NCBI GenBank assembly: GCA_921293015.1
Contig: OV121082.1
Location: 19,943,748-20,007,747 of the forward strand
Direction of reading: 5' to 3'
Source: Phorcus lineatus
Taxonomy: Eukaryota; Mollusca; Gastropoda; Trochida; Trochidae
Length of the DNA: 64,000 nucleotides
Of this stretch, positions 35,501 through 45,959 are shown in pieces (positions within the stretch are counted from its first letter, which is position 1; every line of letters begins with the position of its first letter). The position numbers were made by a program, and so were the translations under genes. The notes under the pieces were generated by a model, which saw only the letters and a program-made list of their open reading frames with translations, searched no databases and had not been told where the DNA came from.

Positions 35501-35971
35501 AGGGTTCTGAAAAATATCATTTCTTTCCAGGCAGGGCCGTCTGGTTCACAGTTCGGTATCCTTGCATGTCTGATGACGGAGGTCCTCCAAAGCTGGCCGA
35601 TGTATCGCAGTCCAGTCAAGGCGGTCCTAAAACTGACCGTTCCTATCATCATCCTCTTCCTGCTCGGGCTTCTACCATGGTTTGACAACTGGGCGCACAT
35701 ATTCGGATTTCTGTGGGGATTCTTTATTGCGTTTGCGTTACTTCCATACATTTCATTCGGGAAGCTGGACCGGCGGCGAAAAATCATTAGTATTGTAGTG
35801 TCCCTTTTTGTTTGTGTTGGCATCTTTGTGCTCATGATAATTTTCTTTTATGTGACACCACTGACGAACTGCCCCGGATGTGAGTATGTTAATTGTATCC
35901 CATTCACGGCAGACTTTTGTAAAAATATGGGAGTTAAAATTAAGAGGAATTCCACTTATAGCAAGATTTGA
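17415..35971 (+). CDS. RHBDF: Inactive rhomboid pseudoprotease (iRhom, RHBDF1/2 family), 14 coding exons
   Basis: Coding exons: 17415-17539, 23922-24228, 26052-26159, 27862-27998, 29022-29261, 29804-29915, 30745-30819, 31169-31330, 31988-32076, 32731-32797, 33024-33206, 33562-33662, 35041-35194, 35531-35971. Every junction is GT-AG and phases add to 2301 nt, i.e. 766 residues plus stop (human RHBDF1 is about 855). Order: cytosolic tail with ADFFGV and IIDPL blocks (2-305), first membrane segment (about 311-335), cysteine-rich luminal iRhom domain (about 340-560), rhomboid core (about 560-745). Known for the family: these ER/Golgi proteins lack protease activity and control trafficking of ADAM17 or the fate of EGF-like ligands. 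The core has GPSG (Ser624) and His676 but no oxyanion Asn in TM2. The ATG is fixed by an in-frame TGA at 17400. Introns carry a piggyBac, SINE and several MITEs. Confidence 0.95.
19215..19530. repeat. Tandem array, about 80 bp unit, inside piggyBac A
   Basis: GGGCACCGCCATCAGG-like unit starts at 19231, 19309, 19390 and 19472 (spacing 78-82). Each is followed by TTGTCCAACGAAAATGTT. It lies upstream of the transposase remnant. Confidence 0.8.
20245..21274 (+). pseudogene. piggyBac transposase, internally deleted and frameshifted
   Basis: Three segments in three frames. 20245-20690: acidic N-tail with a Ser-Asp run and an [12 protein letters not shown] stretch. 20688-20960: [20 protein letters not shown] with [20 protein letters not shown], the end of the catalytic domain with the GGVDxxD aspartates. 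About 20963-21274: Cys-rich C-terminal finger (CVVC...CIEC...[10 protein letters not shown]). The central part with the first catalytic aspartates is missing at about 20688, and a frame change lies near 20960. An intact piggyBac transposase is about 550-600 residues; this remnant cannot be active. Confidence 0.9.
23922..24228 (+). CDS. RHBDF: iRhom coding exon 2 (conserved N-tail)
   Basis: Residues about 42-144. It contains [22 protein letters not shown] and [13 protein letters not shown], which align in order with TADWFGV, YGKLK, IIDPL and PRRRKRESVAKM of vertebrate iRhoms. The acceptor is CTTAAG|G and the donor is GCT|GTATGT. This cytosolic block is the most conserved part of the tail. Confidence 0.93.
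24586..25410. repeat. 145-bp tandem array, six units
   Basis: Four units have exactly 145-base spacing and one has an internal loss of about 20 bases. ATGACCCCAAATGGGGTCA in each unit could form a small hairpin. Confidence 0.9.
25675..25700. repeat. (AT)n microsatellite
   Basis: About 13 AT dinucleotides within the 3' part of the 24461-25775 element. Confidence 0.95.
26052..26159 (+). CDS. RHBDF: iRhom coding exon 3
   Basis: Encodes residues 145-180 including [13 protein letters not shown], matching RRSFTPASFLEED of vertebrate iRhoms. The acceptor is CTGTCCAG. Two in-frame donors lie 9 bases apart (CAG|GTAAAC at 26160 and ACG|GTAAAT at 26169); the first is taken here. Use of the second would add three residues (VNT). 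Confidence 0.9.
26280..26822 (-). mobile_element. 543-bp Mutator-like MITE, copy 1, in iRhom intron 3
   Basis: Inverted ends CAATCTAGTTAAAAC. The flanking nine bases (AGTTTGTTT, TATTTGTTG) match at six positions, an old duplication. The interior matches 63133-63690 in reverse orientation. Confidence 0.8.
27310..27690 (+). mobile_element. Second SINE family with (ATT)n tail, in iRhom intron 3
   Basis: GTGCGTAGCTCAGTTGACCG resembles a tRNA A box. The 3' end GTTTAGCGCTATATAAATGG followed by (ATT)n is typical of metazoan SINEs that use an L2-like LINE tail. Confidence 0.65.
27862..27998 (+). CDS. RHBDF: iRhom coding exon 4 (acidic tail segment)
   Basis: The acceptor is TTATTTTTCAG and the donor is GG|GTAATT. 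Encodes about 45 acidic residues ([17 protein letters not shown]...). It corresponds in position to the ELDTSFF...DEVFES acidic stretch of vertebrate iRhoms. Similarity is weak, but the phase fits both neighbours. Confidence 0.85.
28575..28915 (-). repeat. Dispersed repeat tail in iRhom intron 4
   Basis: GATCAATCTTTATTCAATAC and GGCCATAGGCCTGTAGTGC match 5440-5505. The A+T-rich body to about 28915 may belong to the same LINE 3' end. Confidence 0.4.
29022..29261 (+). CDS. RHBDF: iRhom coding exon 5 (juxtamembrane)
   Basis: The acceptor is CTCTTCCCAG and the donor is CACAG|GTCAAT. Encodes a proline-rich start and the juxtamembrane block [14 protein letters not shown]...IDEMDDHR, which matches YGLGMVGRLTNRTY...IEDMDDHR in vertebrate iRhom. 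A 175-bp MITE lies 107 bases past the donor. Confidence 0.93.
29369..29543 (+). mobile_element. 175-bp MITE, copy 2, in iRhom intron 5
   Basis: CAGGGATTGGGAAAG ... CTTTCCCAATTCCTG, flanked by CATTAT at 29363-29368 and 29544-29549. Same length as copy 1. CAGGG ends suggest hAT, but both copies show six rather than eight duplicated bases. Confidence 0.85.
29804..29915 (+). CDS. RHBDF: iRhom coding exon 6 (TM1)
   Basis: Encodes [19 protein letters not shown] followed by [18 protein letters not shown], the first transmembrane helix and entry to the lumen (vertebrate PFFTYWLTFVHSLVTIL...YGIAPVGF). The acceptor is CACTTGCAG and the donor is ACA|GTAAGT. Confidence 0.95.
30160..30272. mobile_element. 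113-bp hairpin MITE, in iRhom intron 6
   Basis: Arms of about 48 bases (CTGGGACTATATATCCGAAG... and complement) around a short A+T loop. A half copy (AAGTGCTAAGATAGTCATAAG, 47286-47310) lies just left of piggyBac B. Confidence 0.75.
30275..30705 (+). repeat. Dispersed repeat R1, copy 1, in iRhom intron 6
   Basis: About 430 bases from TATTTAATGTTATGTTACA to GCACTATTGCCTTTAAA, over 90% similar by eye to 59775-59798 plus 62244-62690. It ends 40 bases before iRhom exon 7. Class unknown. Confidence 0.85.
30745..30819 (+). CDS. RHBDF: iRhom coding exon 7
   Basis: A 25-codon exon ([25 protein letters not shown]; split here for length). Vertebrate counterpart: VYENVKYVQQENFWIGPSS. The acceptor is TTTGTTGCAG and the donor is CAG|GTGAGT, both in phase 0. 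Confidence 0.9.
31169..31330 (+). CDS. RHBDF: iRhom coding exon 8 (luminal iRhom domain)
   Basis: Encodes [15 protein letters not shown] and [15 protein letters not shown], nearly identical to vertebrate ALIHLGAKFSPCMR and [15 protein letters not shown]. It carries several conserved cysteines of the luminal domain. The donor is AGT|GTGAGT. Confidence 0.95.
31988..32076 (+). CDS. RHBDF: iRhom coding exon 9 (luminal)
   Basis: The acceptor is CTGTTCACAG and the donor is GA|GTGAGT. Encodes KVLSTFLKW...[10 protein letters not shown], matching STLAVWVKW...FGSVCHQDPR of human RHBDF1. Confidence 0.9.
32731..32797 (+). CDS. RHBDF: iRhom coding exon 10 (luminal)
   Basis: The acceptor is CTCTTTGAAG and the donor is CCG|GTAAGA. 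Encodes [20 protein letters not shown] and ends in WP, aligned with [21 protein letters not shown]. Confidence 0.9.
33024..33206 (+). CDS. RHBDF: iRhom coding exon 11 (luminal)
   Basis: The acceptor is TTTCTGATCCAG and the donor is CAG|GTAAAC. Encodes ICTK...[18 protein letters not shown] and [20 protein letters not shown]. The cysteine spacing matches the vertebrate ITGRPCCIGTKGRCEIT...YFHEEATLCSQ segment. Confidence 0.95.
33562..33662 (+). CDS. RHBDF: iRhom coding exon 12 (start of rhomboid core)
   Basis: Encodes [20 protein letters not shown] followed by [14 protein letters not shown], the luminal loop leading into TM2 (vertebrate DQFYRLWLSLFLHAG). The acceptor is CACCTATCAG and the donor is GG|GTAAGT. 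Confidence 0.95.
34420..34541. mobile_element. 122-bp hairpin MITE, in iRhom intron 12
   Basis: CAGGGCCTCCTTTCACAAAGC (first 20 bases shown as CAGGGCCTCCTTTCACAAAG) faces GCTTTGTGAAAGCAGGCCCTG, with TTAAGGTTAACCTTAG inside. This is a common invertebrate hairpin element type. Confidence 0.75.
35041..35194 (+). CDS. RHBDF: iRhom coding exon 13 (TM2-TM3)
   Basis: The acceptor is ATGTTTCTAG and the donor is GAG|GTGAGT. Encodes [20 protein letters not shown] and [20 protein letters not shown]. The TM2 position that holds an oxyanion-hole Asn in active rhomboids is not Asn here, as in vertebrate iRhoms. Confidence 0.95.
35531..35971 (+). CDS. RHBDF: iRhom terminal coding exon 14 (TM4-TM7)
   Basis: The acceptor is TTTCTTTCCAG and the stop is TGA at 35969-35971. 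Encodes [14 protein letters not shown] (Ser624 at the catalytic-serine position, after Pro623), then [14 protein letters not shown] (His676), [13 protein letters not shown] and [14 protein letters not shown]. Vertebrate iRhoms have GPAGSQFG here. Confidence 0.95.
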   Translation, partial: AGPSGSQFGILACLMTEVLQSWPMYRSPVKAVLKLTVPIIILFLLGLLPWFDNWAHIFGFLWGFFIAFALLPYISFGKLDRRRKIISIVVSLFVCVGIFVLMIIFFYVTPLTNCPGCEYVNCIPFTADFCKNMGVKIKRNSTYSKI

Positions 35972-36382
35972 TTTGTTGTTTTAATCAAAGCTGACAGTGA
36001 TCAAAATAGTTTTAATTAAATTTTACTGCCTTGGAAATAATTCTCGAAAAATGAGGGTTTACACAAGCAAAATGAATCAATTGCTCACTTTCATTTTATA
36101 GGATTTTACTTTTATTTAGCAATATTTTATATAGGTTTTTAAGTTTAGATAAAATATGACAGGTGCAATGTTATGTCAGGATATGCAATTTGTAAATATT
36201 TTTGGAATTAATGAGAATTGATCAAAGTTAAAGGATGTTAGACAAAGTCATTCCATTAACAAATTCCAACTTTTCAAAAGTTTTTAGATATTATAGCCAT
36301 ATTACTTAATCACCGAGTGTGATAAAAGCCAGTAACTGTTTGGTTTGAAGTAGTTTATTAGCAAATATAACAACATTTTATG

Positions 36383-36388
36383 AATAAA
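36383..36388 (+). promoter_or_regulatory. Candidate polyadenylation signal for iRhom
   Basis: AATAAA about 410 bases after the iRhom stop, followed by a T/G-rich stretch. Other AATAAA hexamers occur further downstream in this A+T-rich interval, so the true 3' end is uncertain. Confidence 0.3.
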
Positions 36389-39300
36389 GTTTTGCATTCC
36401 AACCCTAAAGAGCTACAAATGAATACAATTTAAATGTTTTATGTAAAGTAAACTTCTATGTTTGTTGTAAAAAAAGCTCTGTAACGGCTTTCAAAAGAGC
36501 TTAGCCTTATTGTGACGTAGATTATCAGTATGCAATAATATGTCCAATGAAACAAGTGCTTCTGAAATTAGCAACCCCATACCATGTTAGGCAGAAATAC
36601 AAGATTCTGATCTTGACGATTATGAAAATTCTTAAATATTCCCCAAGGAGTATCCTCTTCAGAGAATCTGAGCCATCAACAGGTTTGTTTGAATTTTCAA
36701 AAAATCTGAAAAATCATTTCAGTAACTTTGTAAAACATTCTTGATTCTCAGATTTGTGTCCCATTCTGTCTCCAATAATTGTCATTTCAAAACAGTCAAT
36801 TCCTGAGGCAAATGCTTACAAAACAATCATGAGATTGTAGGTGTATTGAAGGGTATATATATCATGATTGATGTGTTTTATTAAACTACAGCTTTTTCAG
36901 AAAGCAGATTGTCAAATAAATGATTATGTACTTCCTCAAATCTGTATAAAATCTTCAGTTCGTATGTAACATACTGTCAAATAACTATTAAAATGCCTAG
37001 AGTGAAAAAAAGACAAACCTGTGCTTGTTGAACTTTCCGAAAAATCTATGTAATGTCTTAGTATTTTACATGTGTCACCTTTGATGTTCATGTTTATTTT
37101 ACTGATAAATACAACTCCTCTAGAGTGGCTGTCTCAATAGATTTTTGTAGGGATAAGCTTGAGAACTTTTTATACATATTTTTTATATATATCTTTTGTC
37201 TTGAAACGCAAGTCTAATAATTCTCTTAAATTTTTCAATAACTGCTGTCTATTCTTCTTATCCATTATAAGAATAATCAACAAGAAGCGAGGAATTACAG
37301 TTTATCTGTCCTGAGTGGATTATTGTTATAAATTCCGAGCTTTAGCATTATTCTTTTTCTTACCCAAGTAAATGTAGAGTCTACAATTAACTACATGTTA
37401 GTGGATCATACATTAAGCAAGACAATCCTAGATGAACTAAATAGTAAAACAAACCATATAAAACATTTTACATTGACATACGAAATTAAAAACAATGTTT
37501 GTTTTGAAATCTCTATCACATGGGTACGCTCGACACACTTAACGAATGAATAGAAATAGTTCTGTTAGCCAATCAAATCTCGAGTTATTTTTAGCAAAAA
37601 CTGTAATTCCCGTTACCATTATGAAAACTTTAATACCCGGCATATTTGTGCCTGCTTGGGTAAGAAATCCTATTTCCTTTGGGAATAATTCTTTACGGGT
37701 TTGGAACCAGCACCAAGCCGGCTTCAAATAATTATGCTTCCAAAATCTTCACAGGTATTCATCTGAACTCACTTTGTTATACCTTGCCACTATCAGTTTT
37801 GTTGGCTATGCAAAAAATTATTCATGGCGTTATTTTGAAATATGAATTTACATAATATGAAAAATTATCATTTAGAATGCAAGTCCATGCCATAACATGA
37901 TAATGATGTTTATTTGTGATTTCAAAGTGAAAATTTATCATAGCTGAATAGTCTAATGTAAGTTTTAAACATGTCAAAAACAGACAGAAAGATTTATTTT
38001 GGTTGATAGAGAATTTTTAGGTCATCATCTAAATGGGTCGTGGGATTTTGGCAAGGGCAATTGTGTCTTCCTTTCAACATGCTATGTCTCTTTAACAAGT
38101 TATCAGGTTCATTTCATTTTACAAACCAATTATTTCATTAAGAAGTCTTCAACTTTAGTAAGTCACACCAAGGAGGTACATTTCCTAGGATTTTTTCATG
38201 TAAAAGGTTACTATCTTTAATCTGTGCCTTTGTTGTGTGGCCTCATTCCTTGTGGGAATTTTATATGCAATTAATTGAATTTTTGTCCAATTTTGATAAT
38301 AACATGAAGAAAACACTAAAATATTGTTTTTTCATGTGACCAAAGTTTTTCAACCTTCTTTTGGAAATGAACCCATTAAATGGCATCCAAGTTTATTTGA
38401 ATTGGTAAAGTAGCAATAGAAGCATAGTTAATGTATTACTTATTATTGTAAATAAATATTGTGAACATTTATTGATAAAGGAAATTACAATGCTCACCTT
38501 TCTGAAAACACATACACATATATACATATATGTACTCTGCAAAAAAGGACCACGCCCATATTTGATATTTAAGCGTCATACAGATCATTTCATGATGTTT
38601 AGAATATCATAATATTGAAAATATGATGGTCCTTAACTTATTAGGTGAAGTATAAATATTGAAATTCTCTATATGTGGTCAAATATTTGATGAAAGAAAC
38701 AGATTTTACCTTATAGAAATTTATCTAAATACTTATTATCCACAAAGAAGTGTTCTTTATTGTGAATGTTGTATTAGTTTAATTGGTCAAATATTTAGAA
38801 ATTTTGACAGTGCAATAATGGTTTTGGGTAAGATATATTTCAAATAAGTATAATGTTTCTGTATATTTAAGTTAAATAATAGATAATGCATTTAAGTTAG
38901 ATTAATACAATAACAAAATATGAAATTTAGGACTTTTTTCTGTCTTGCCTACTATTTCTGAATCATGAAAGTGTCTTTGAAGTTATTTTGTATGATTTCT
39001 TTTGAGAGCTTTTCTAATGAAAAATTGCACAATAAACATAATGGATTTCAAATTTTATTATGGCATAATCTTCACTATATTTATGAGTTTTTCTCAGCAC
39101 TGTATGATTAACCATAAAACTCATAAGGTATTTGGCATATTTGAGCACCGAGCAATTTATAACAATGGCACAATAAGATTAATATATCTAGCAATATCTT
39201 GACCATAATTATTTAAGTATTACTTTCAAGTATTAATACTTATGAACCTAGATCATGTAAATATACATCGTGCTCCAAACTCTGTGAAATAAGGTGGAAC

Positions 39301-39987
39301 ATAACACCTATACCTTCCTGGATTTAGATCTGAGGACTGCTTTCCAAGGGTCATGACTTTTGACCTTTGACTTCAGCCAATCAACAATGCAGGCCTGCAG
39401 TGGTTGAAATTATTGACTGAGAAAGATCACAGAGATCACAACACATGACTCTTGTTAAACAGTACTCATATTGAAAACTCAGTTGGTAAAGTGTTATGTT
39501 CAAACTTGTTTTAATGAGATTGACTGTTCTCAGGATCACCTCTGTTCTTTAATTTATAAACATGACTATTGTAAATATTACTATTTATTCTTGAATGATT
39601 TCATATCTTTTGATTATATATCAAACTCAAAATCATATCTGTCAAATGTTAATTTTCGAAAATTAACATATGTGATTTGCTGCACCTTCCTTCAAGTTTT
39701 GTCCATGCCGAGAAATTATCTTGATTATCAAAGGGTTAATGAATTAAGAGGTTATATTAGCTTTTTATCAGATCTGAAATAAATTCTGTTGTATTGTTAG
39801 AAATAGATAATTATATTATTTATGATTATAACAGATTTGTTGAACTGAACTTATTCAGAAATCTATCATTGATAAAGCGAAAAGAAATTGATGCTGTATT
39901 CAAATGAAGTTTGCTACATCCAATCTGTCCAATGTTTTCTGTTCAACATGCTATTGGTACATTTACTTTATTATATCTTTCTAATCA

Positions 39988-40340
39988 CCGTATTCGACTT
40001 AATAACCGCCCACTCCCCTATAAGCGCCCACCCACCACGTTTTTGATTGAACAATATTCAACAACACAATACATTTCTTACCTTGCATGCTGATTCATTG
40101 AGGAAGGTTTTTCAGTCTTGCAATAAGCCTTTTACTTCCAATAAAGTGAAGAATACAGGGGATTTTTAGACCCCCAGCCACCATCAAAATGACAAAAGTT
40201 ACAAAACCATATTTCAAAGACATGTGTATCGTAAGAAAACACTTTGAAGACTAAACTTGAGGACAATTTTTATCGTTTTAATAAGCACCCCCTTTTACCA
40301 ATTTTTTAAGCGCCGCGGGAGCTTATCACGTCGAATACGG
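39988..40340 (-). mobile_element. TA-type MITE, copy 1, between iRhom and BFAR
   Basis: CCGTATTCGACTTAATAAC ... ATCACGTCGAATACGG, 353 bp. It contains the same AAGCGCCCACCCACCACG and CTTTTACCAATTTTTTAAGC blocks as the right-edge copy. Confidence 0.8.
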
Positions 40341-42979
40341 TTAATTAAATCACAAAGACTCTTAAAGAGAAATTTATTGTTGAAATTTTATAGTTTTATT
40401 ATCACTGTGCCACTTCTAGCTTATATCAAGCATAAATGTTGAAAATATTGATTTTTGACTGGTGCAAAGATTTATTTTAAACGTCTGTTATCTGTAACTA
40501 TAATAGTCACTCAAACCTGACTTACATGTGTTGTTTACTTGATTGAAGTTTATACTAATGTTTTATATGATGATAAACTTTTATGTTTTGCTTCCTATTA
40601 TTTTTAGAAAATAAATAATTCAAGGAAAATGTGTTATTGTTGTACACTTTGAATTTGAGTCATCCAAAGAAGACAGATTGAAAGTAAAGCAGCAATGTGT
40701 GTTGCTTCTACTGGATGGGAGACCAGGCTGATTCATAAGATTGGGGGTATATTTTACAGATTACAGAAACAAAATGTGAAGCAACATTGCTCTTCATACC
40801 CATGTCATAACTATACTTATTTCACAATTAAATTGAAAGATGTTACCAAGCATAATATCTTTATGCATTAGTTCCCTTGATCAGATAAAAGAATGAATAA
40901 AACAATTTGCATATTTAAAAAATCTGTATTTACCAATGAAAGATGATATATATGTAGCATCCTGAAAATAACTCTTATCAACAAGTTATGAAGTCTTCAT
41001 GTGACCATAATCATAATGCAAGATAATGTCCATGCATACAAGCACGTATTATCCACATCCTCAACCAGTGGTAACTTTTCTCTGAGTCCTACTTCAGATT
41101 TAGATAAAATTTGAAAAGGACCCATAAATATTTAAACTGAGGGTCTTCGGGACTCAGTTTTTATGTGGTACTATATGCTTACTTATTTAGCGACTTGATT
41201 GAAACTGCCTGTACCACAAGATCTTGTGGAAGCAAGTCCCTGATTCAGCAGGTTATATTTGTAGATTTTTCATTGAGTGTCATTTGAAACAAATTGAATC
41301 GTGGACGTTTTTATTATCAGTGATTCTCAGAGTAAAACTAGTGATAATTTCAGTACTTCCTCCAACATTCTCATCTTAATATGTTGAAGTTTCCTTGAAA
41401 GTTTTTGATAAGTCTACTCTTTCACATTTTTCCAAATCCATGCAATGAAAAAATTACAATTTACAAATTTTTTCCAAAAGGTCCCAGTTATCAATTTGTT
41501 CCATATGTATACCAAATTTCATTGAGTTTTTGTCATTTCCATGAAAAGTGAAAATCTCAAAAGATTAAATAAAATTAAAATTAAATTCAGAAATTGGTAA
41601 TTCAAATTTATTCATTGAAGTAGGTAAAGCATGGTCTAATTTGATGAAGTCTAAAATTTTAACATAACAATCATATTTTGAAAAAAGAGATGATTTGGGA
41701 GAGGATCATATGAATCTAGAACTAACTTTCACCAAATCTAAATTCACCTGTCAGTAACCACATGCATATTTTATCAACAGCTAAAACGTATTGATGTTTT
41801 GCAAATGAATATAAGAAAAGAATTATTCTAATTTCAATTGAAATGATAGAAAAGAAGCTCTAAGGATGGCCACTTGTGTATTGCATGAAATCTGAGTTGT
41901 CAATTACATGGATGTATTCTTGATTACTCTGTCGTGCAAACTCCTCACATCAAATTCTTTACATGAAATCATTTCAATCTATTGAGATTAACTAATTTCT
42001 GTACTTCTTCATTTATCATATGGCATACTTGAATAATTTTCTTGACAACTACATAGAAACAAAATAATTCGTATGGAACATGTTCTCTGTTATAATGTAA
42101 GATTTCAAATGCCTCTTTCTTTTTCTGGAAACTATAATTGGTATTTGACAGTTAAAAGGTTGTTTGCCTTGACTTATAGGTCTCTAAGCAATTGACAGGC
42201 AAGATCCTGAAACAAAGACTTCCTTTAGATACTGTATGATCTCAACTAAAGCCAAAATTCAAATACAGGGGAAAATATATATTCCTATGCATAATGCTAA
42301 ACTTGGCCAACATTTTCCTCATTTCACCTCATAGTAAATTTTAGTTGGAAACAAACGTCGACAGAGAAGGAGATCGCTGATTATTATGCCTTCAAACGTT
42401 CAGACTGGGTATGAAATGATTATAAGCACCGCAGATCGAGATATATCACATAAATAAAATATTCATATACATTCATATTTGAGTATGAAATCTTGGATAC
42501 AATTTACAAGATGATATTAGTTATGAAAGTTTATAAAAAATTAATAAGGAAAACCTTAGCGCTTCAGAGGCAAGTATCATCAAAAGGTTTGCTAAGGAGA
42601 AACTATAAAGTCATGAGAATTTGCAATTTTTACTCTAGGGAGTTTTCAAGAAATTTCTTGGCACGTTTGGCACATTGTGTAAGTAGTTTTAAACACTGTT
42701 TACTTATATTTAGCACTAAAAATTTCAAAAATTATCAACAAACATGATGATTAAAAAATTATTTATGCTGGTAATCCTTAAGTTGTGAACAGTTCAAAAT
42801 CTTTGGTTGTATCAGATGTAGAGAATGTGAAGAATATATAAAAATGTTATAAAACATTTTGAATGAAATCCCCAAACTATTTTTATGTTTGTAAGAATCG
42901 GTTACCGGTAGTGACAAAAACAGATGATCAAGCAATTTTGAGACATTGTTTTAACACTATAGCACTCATCGAAATTTTG

Positions 42980-43265
42980 AGTCATCCTCCCCTGCAGGAC
43001 TTTCAATTGCAACAGTCTCTATCACTTGCTAATTTAAACCTTGTTAGGAAACCCATCCAAATTCATGTTTTGAGTTAAGAGCCTCCTTTAATGAAAAGTT
43101 ACAATTTTTATATGATTTCTCATACAACTATTGTGGTTAGTCCCAGCAGCCTGGACAACAAGCACAGAAAAGTTGGGGAAATGCGGCAAGTCCTATCCCA
43201 GCAAGTCATTTGGGCTGGCGGAATAATAGGCCATGCAAGGGAAGACGACTTTGAGCATAATATAC
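42980..43265 (+). repeat. Dispersed repeat R2, copy 1
   Basis: Shares CTAATTTAAACCTTG, ACAACAAGCACAGAAAAG and AATAGGCCAT..GGGAAGA in order with 45625-45895, same orientation. Confidence 0.7.
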
Positions 43266-43469
43266 ATACAGGTACTATAAATAAAATATATTATTTATGA
43301 TTTGCATTTACAAATTGCAAATATCCCAAAATATACAGAGGTACATCTTCACAGTGACAGCACATTAGTGTACTGTGAGTCACATGAAAAGATTCTCTCA
43401 TATATCATATCTTCTTGTATTATATAGCAGGTAAAGTCTTATCTTCTAATAGCCCCTCAGGTCAAATCA

Positions 43470-43770
43470 ATGTCATATCATGTCAGGTGTTACATATTAC
43501 AGTATTCAGGTCAAACAACATGTCATATTACATACCATGGTACATCATTTAGCATGTTAGATCGTACAACATGGTATATTATATACCATGGTACATCATA
43601 TAGCATGTCAGGTCATACAACATGGCATAATATATACCATGGTACATCATATAGCATGTCAGGTCATACAACATGGCATATTATATACCATGGTACATCA
43701 CACAGCATGTTAGGTCATACAACATGGCATATTATATACAATGGTACATCATAAATTGTAAGGTCATACA
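43470..43770. repeat. 51-bp tandem repeat, about six units
   Basis: Unit CATGGCATATTATATACCAT GGTACATCATATAGCATGTC AGGTCATACAA. The period is 17 codons, giving a repetitive open frame. A looser CATGTCATA-rich stretch continues to about 44130. Confidence 0.9.
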
Positions 43771-45624
43771 ACACATGTCATAACATGGGGTGTTTTGCCA
43801 TATAACATATCATACAATATACCATGTTATATCATATCACATGTAAGATTACAATATATGTCATATTATGTACAATGTTTCATTCTTTATCAGTTAATTG
43901 TATATCAAGTCAGTTACACCATCTCTAAACTGAAACATGAAACATAAAATATTATGTCATATCATGTCAAGTTGGATGTCAAACGTCACATCAAATACCA
44001 TAACATAGTTCATTTTAAGTACCATGTCATATATCACATCAATTACCATGTTAGATGTCTTCACAATTCCATGTCATATGTAAAACACATCATATGTAAT
44101 GTCATAAAATTGCACATAATGTGACACATAATCTCAAGTGATGTCATAATTTATTGAGTAACATGTATATTGAAAATATGCATATCATATCTCACAAAAA
44201 ATTGAATAAAACAAAATATAAAGAAAATGTAAGCCTTATGCTTAAATCTAAACAAATATCACCTATATGGACCTAAAAGCAAGATAAACACAAAAAATTA
44301 TTCATTTACTTAATTTGAAAGAAATGCTACATTCATTAGTAGTTAAAATTAAAACAGACTATGCTGATACAGTGCCTTCTTCTTCTTGTATTTTAAAACT
44401 CAATAGCAAGGACACATAGAAAGCAATTACCTTATAAACCTTCTCTATACCCTGGATTCAAACATGAACTTTGCTGCAACTTATACAATTTTTAAAATTC
44501 ACTTGGCCAGACTATACATGTAGATCCAGGCAGCCATACAGATTGTTTTTTAAAATCAAGCTTGGACGAGAGTCCTTGCCACAATTTTATATGATGATCT
44601 GCCAAAGTTGGTATGTACTAATGTATGTATGTTTATACTATTTAATGATAAACTAATTAAAATTAACCTTAATGAATTTTCATCAAACTCCTGGAGTATT
44701 CTAATAATTTAAAAAAATGAGTTTTTTTAGGACAGTAAAGATTATCTTTTCTTATCTTATGTCAGTCATTTTGTTTGGTAAGCTCAACTTCCTTGCTTAG
44801 TCACCTGATCAACTTAAACACAATTCAAGGTAGGTTATCAAATGTACAGCAAAAACACTGAATGAATCCAGGGTAAGAGTGGAGGTTTCTCAGAACATTT
44901 ATCCCTGGATGTTGATGATGATCAAAATTTTTTTACCTCTATTTACATGAGTAAAAAATAGTAAACAGCAGAGTATGTGGTCATTTAACTAATATTCAGG
45001 TAAATTTTATGCAGATATTTTATAGTTACATGGTCATTTTTTTAATACCATTGAAAACACAAAAATATCAGTGTTTTGGCATTTTAGAGATACAAATGTA
45101 AGTTTAGATAGGCGATTGGATCATAATTCATGAAATATGGTATTCCGACTCTCATTTAACCCACATGTAATTGATGTAACACACTCTGGGTCCCTAAACA
45201 ATTTCCTGTCTCCAATGATGAATATTTTTCATATATACATCAAGTAACTCCATGTCTGTACAGAAATTAGGGCCATCGCTACAACATCTGGTCACTAATA
45301 GTTCTCGCTAGTTGTAACGGTGTAAGGTATAAACTAGCGTAAAAGAAGAAATCACAGATAAATCGAGGAATGAATGGCCACATCAGGGAACAAACAAACG
45401 CTGTTGCCACTTGTTTCATGTATTTTTTTATCTTCTCAAGAGGAGATCTGCAATGAAAGTAAAGTCAATGAGCAACATTTATCTTTTCTAGCTTAAGTTT
45501 TGAAAAGTGACATACAAAGAAAAGGATTTTCAATTTTATCCTGTCTTGACTTTCACTTTGATATAACAAGTAAGGTCTTTTTGTGAAAGAGATATTGTCT
45601 GAAACAAAATACTTTACAGCAGGT

Positions 45625-45895
45625 CAATGCACATCTTCCCCTGCAAGGCCTTAACTTCACTAGTCTCTATCATTGACTAATTTAAACCTTGCTGCCAAAC
45701 AAGTTTTGAGTGCAGCGCCCTCTTCGGTGAAAAGTTGCTTGCTATGTATATAATGATTTCTTATCGGACTTTCGCAATACTTCACAGCATCCTTGGCAAC
45801 AAGCACAGAAAAGTAAGGGGAATGCGGTACGGCCTATCTTAGCAAGTCTGAATAGGCCATTCGTGGGAAGATTGTCAATGCAAGTCTTACCCTGG
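45625..45895 (+). repeat. Dispersed repeat R2, copy 2
   Basis: See 42980-43265. Also contains GCGCCCTCTTCGGTGAAAAG. Class unknown, no target duplication recognised. Confidence 0.7.
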
Positions 45896-45959
45896 CTTAA
45901 AAAATGCTATCATTTGAAGGTAAAGAAAGTGGTAATGTTACAAGGATCTAAATTTTTAA

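Larger units (their letters stand above)
35972..45950. other. iRhom 3' flank and iRhom-BFAR tail-to-tail interval
   Basis: Long A+T-rich stretch with an unknown 3' UTR length for iRhom, a MITE (39988-40340), a 51-bp tandem array and two R2 copies. The missing BFAR last exon should lie here on the minus strand but was not recognised. Confidence 0.55.

Noticed and set aside
43470-43754. 94-residue His/Tyr/Ser-rich repeat protein
   Set aside because: A 51-base tandem repeat with no start context, splice sites or coding bias.
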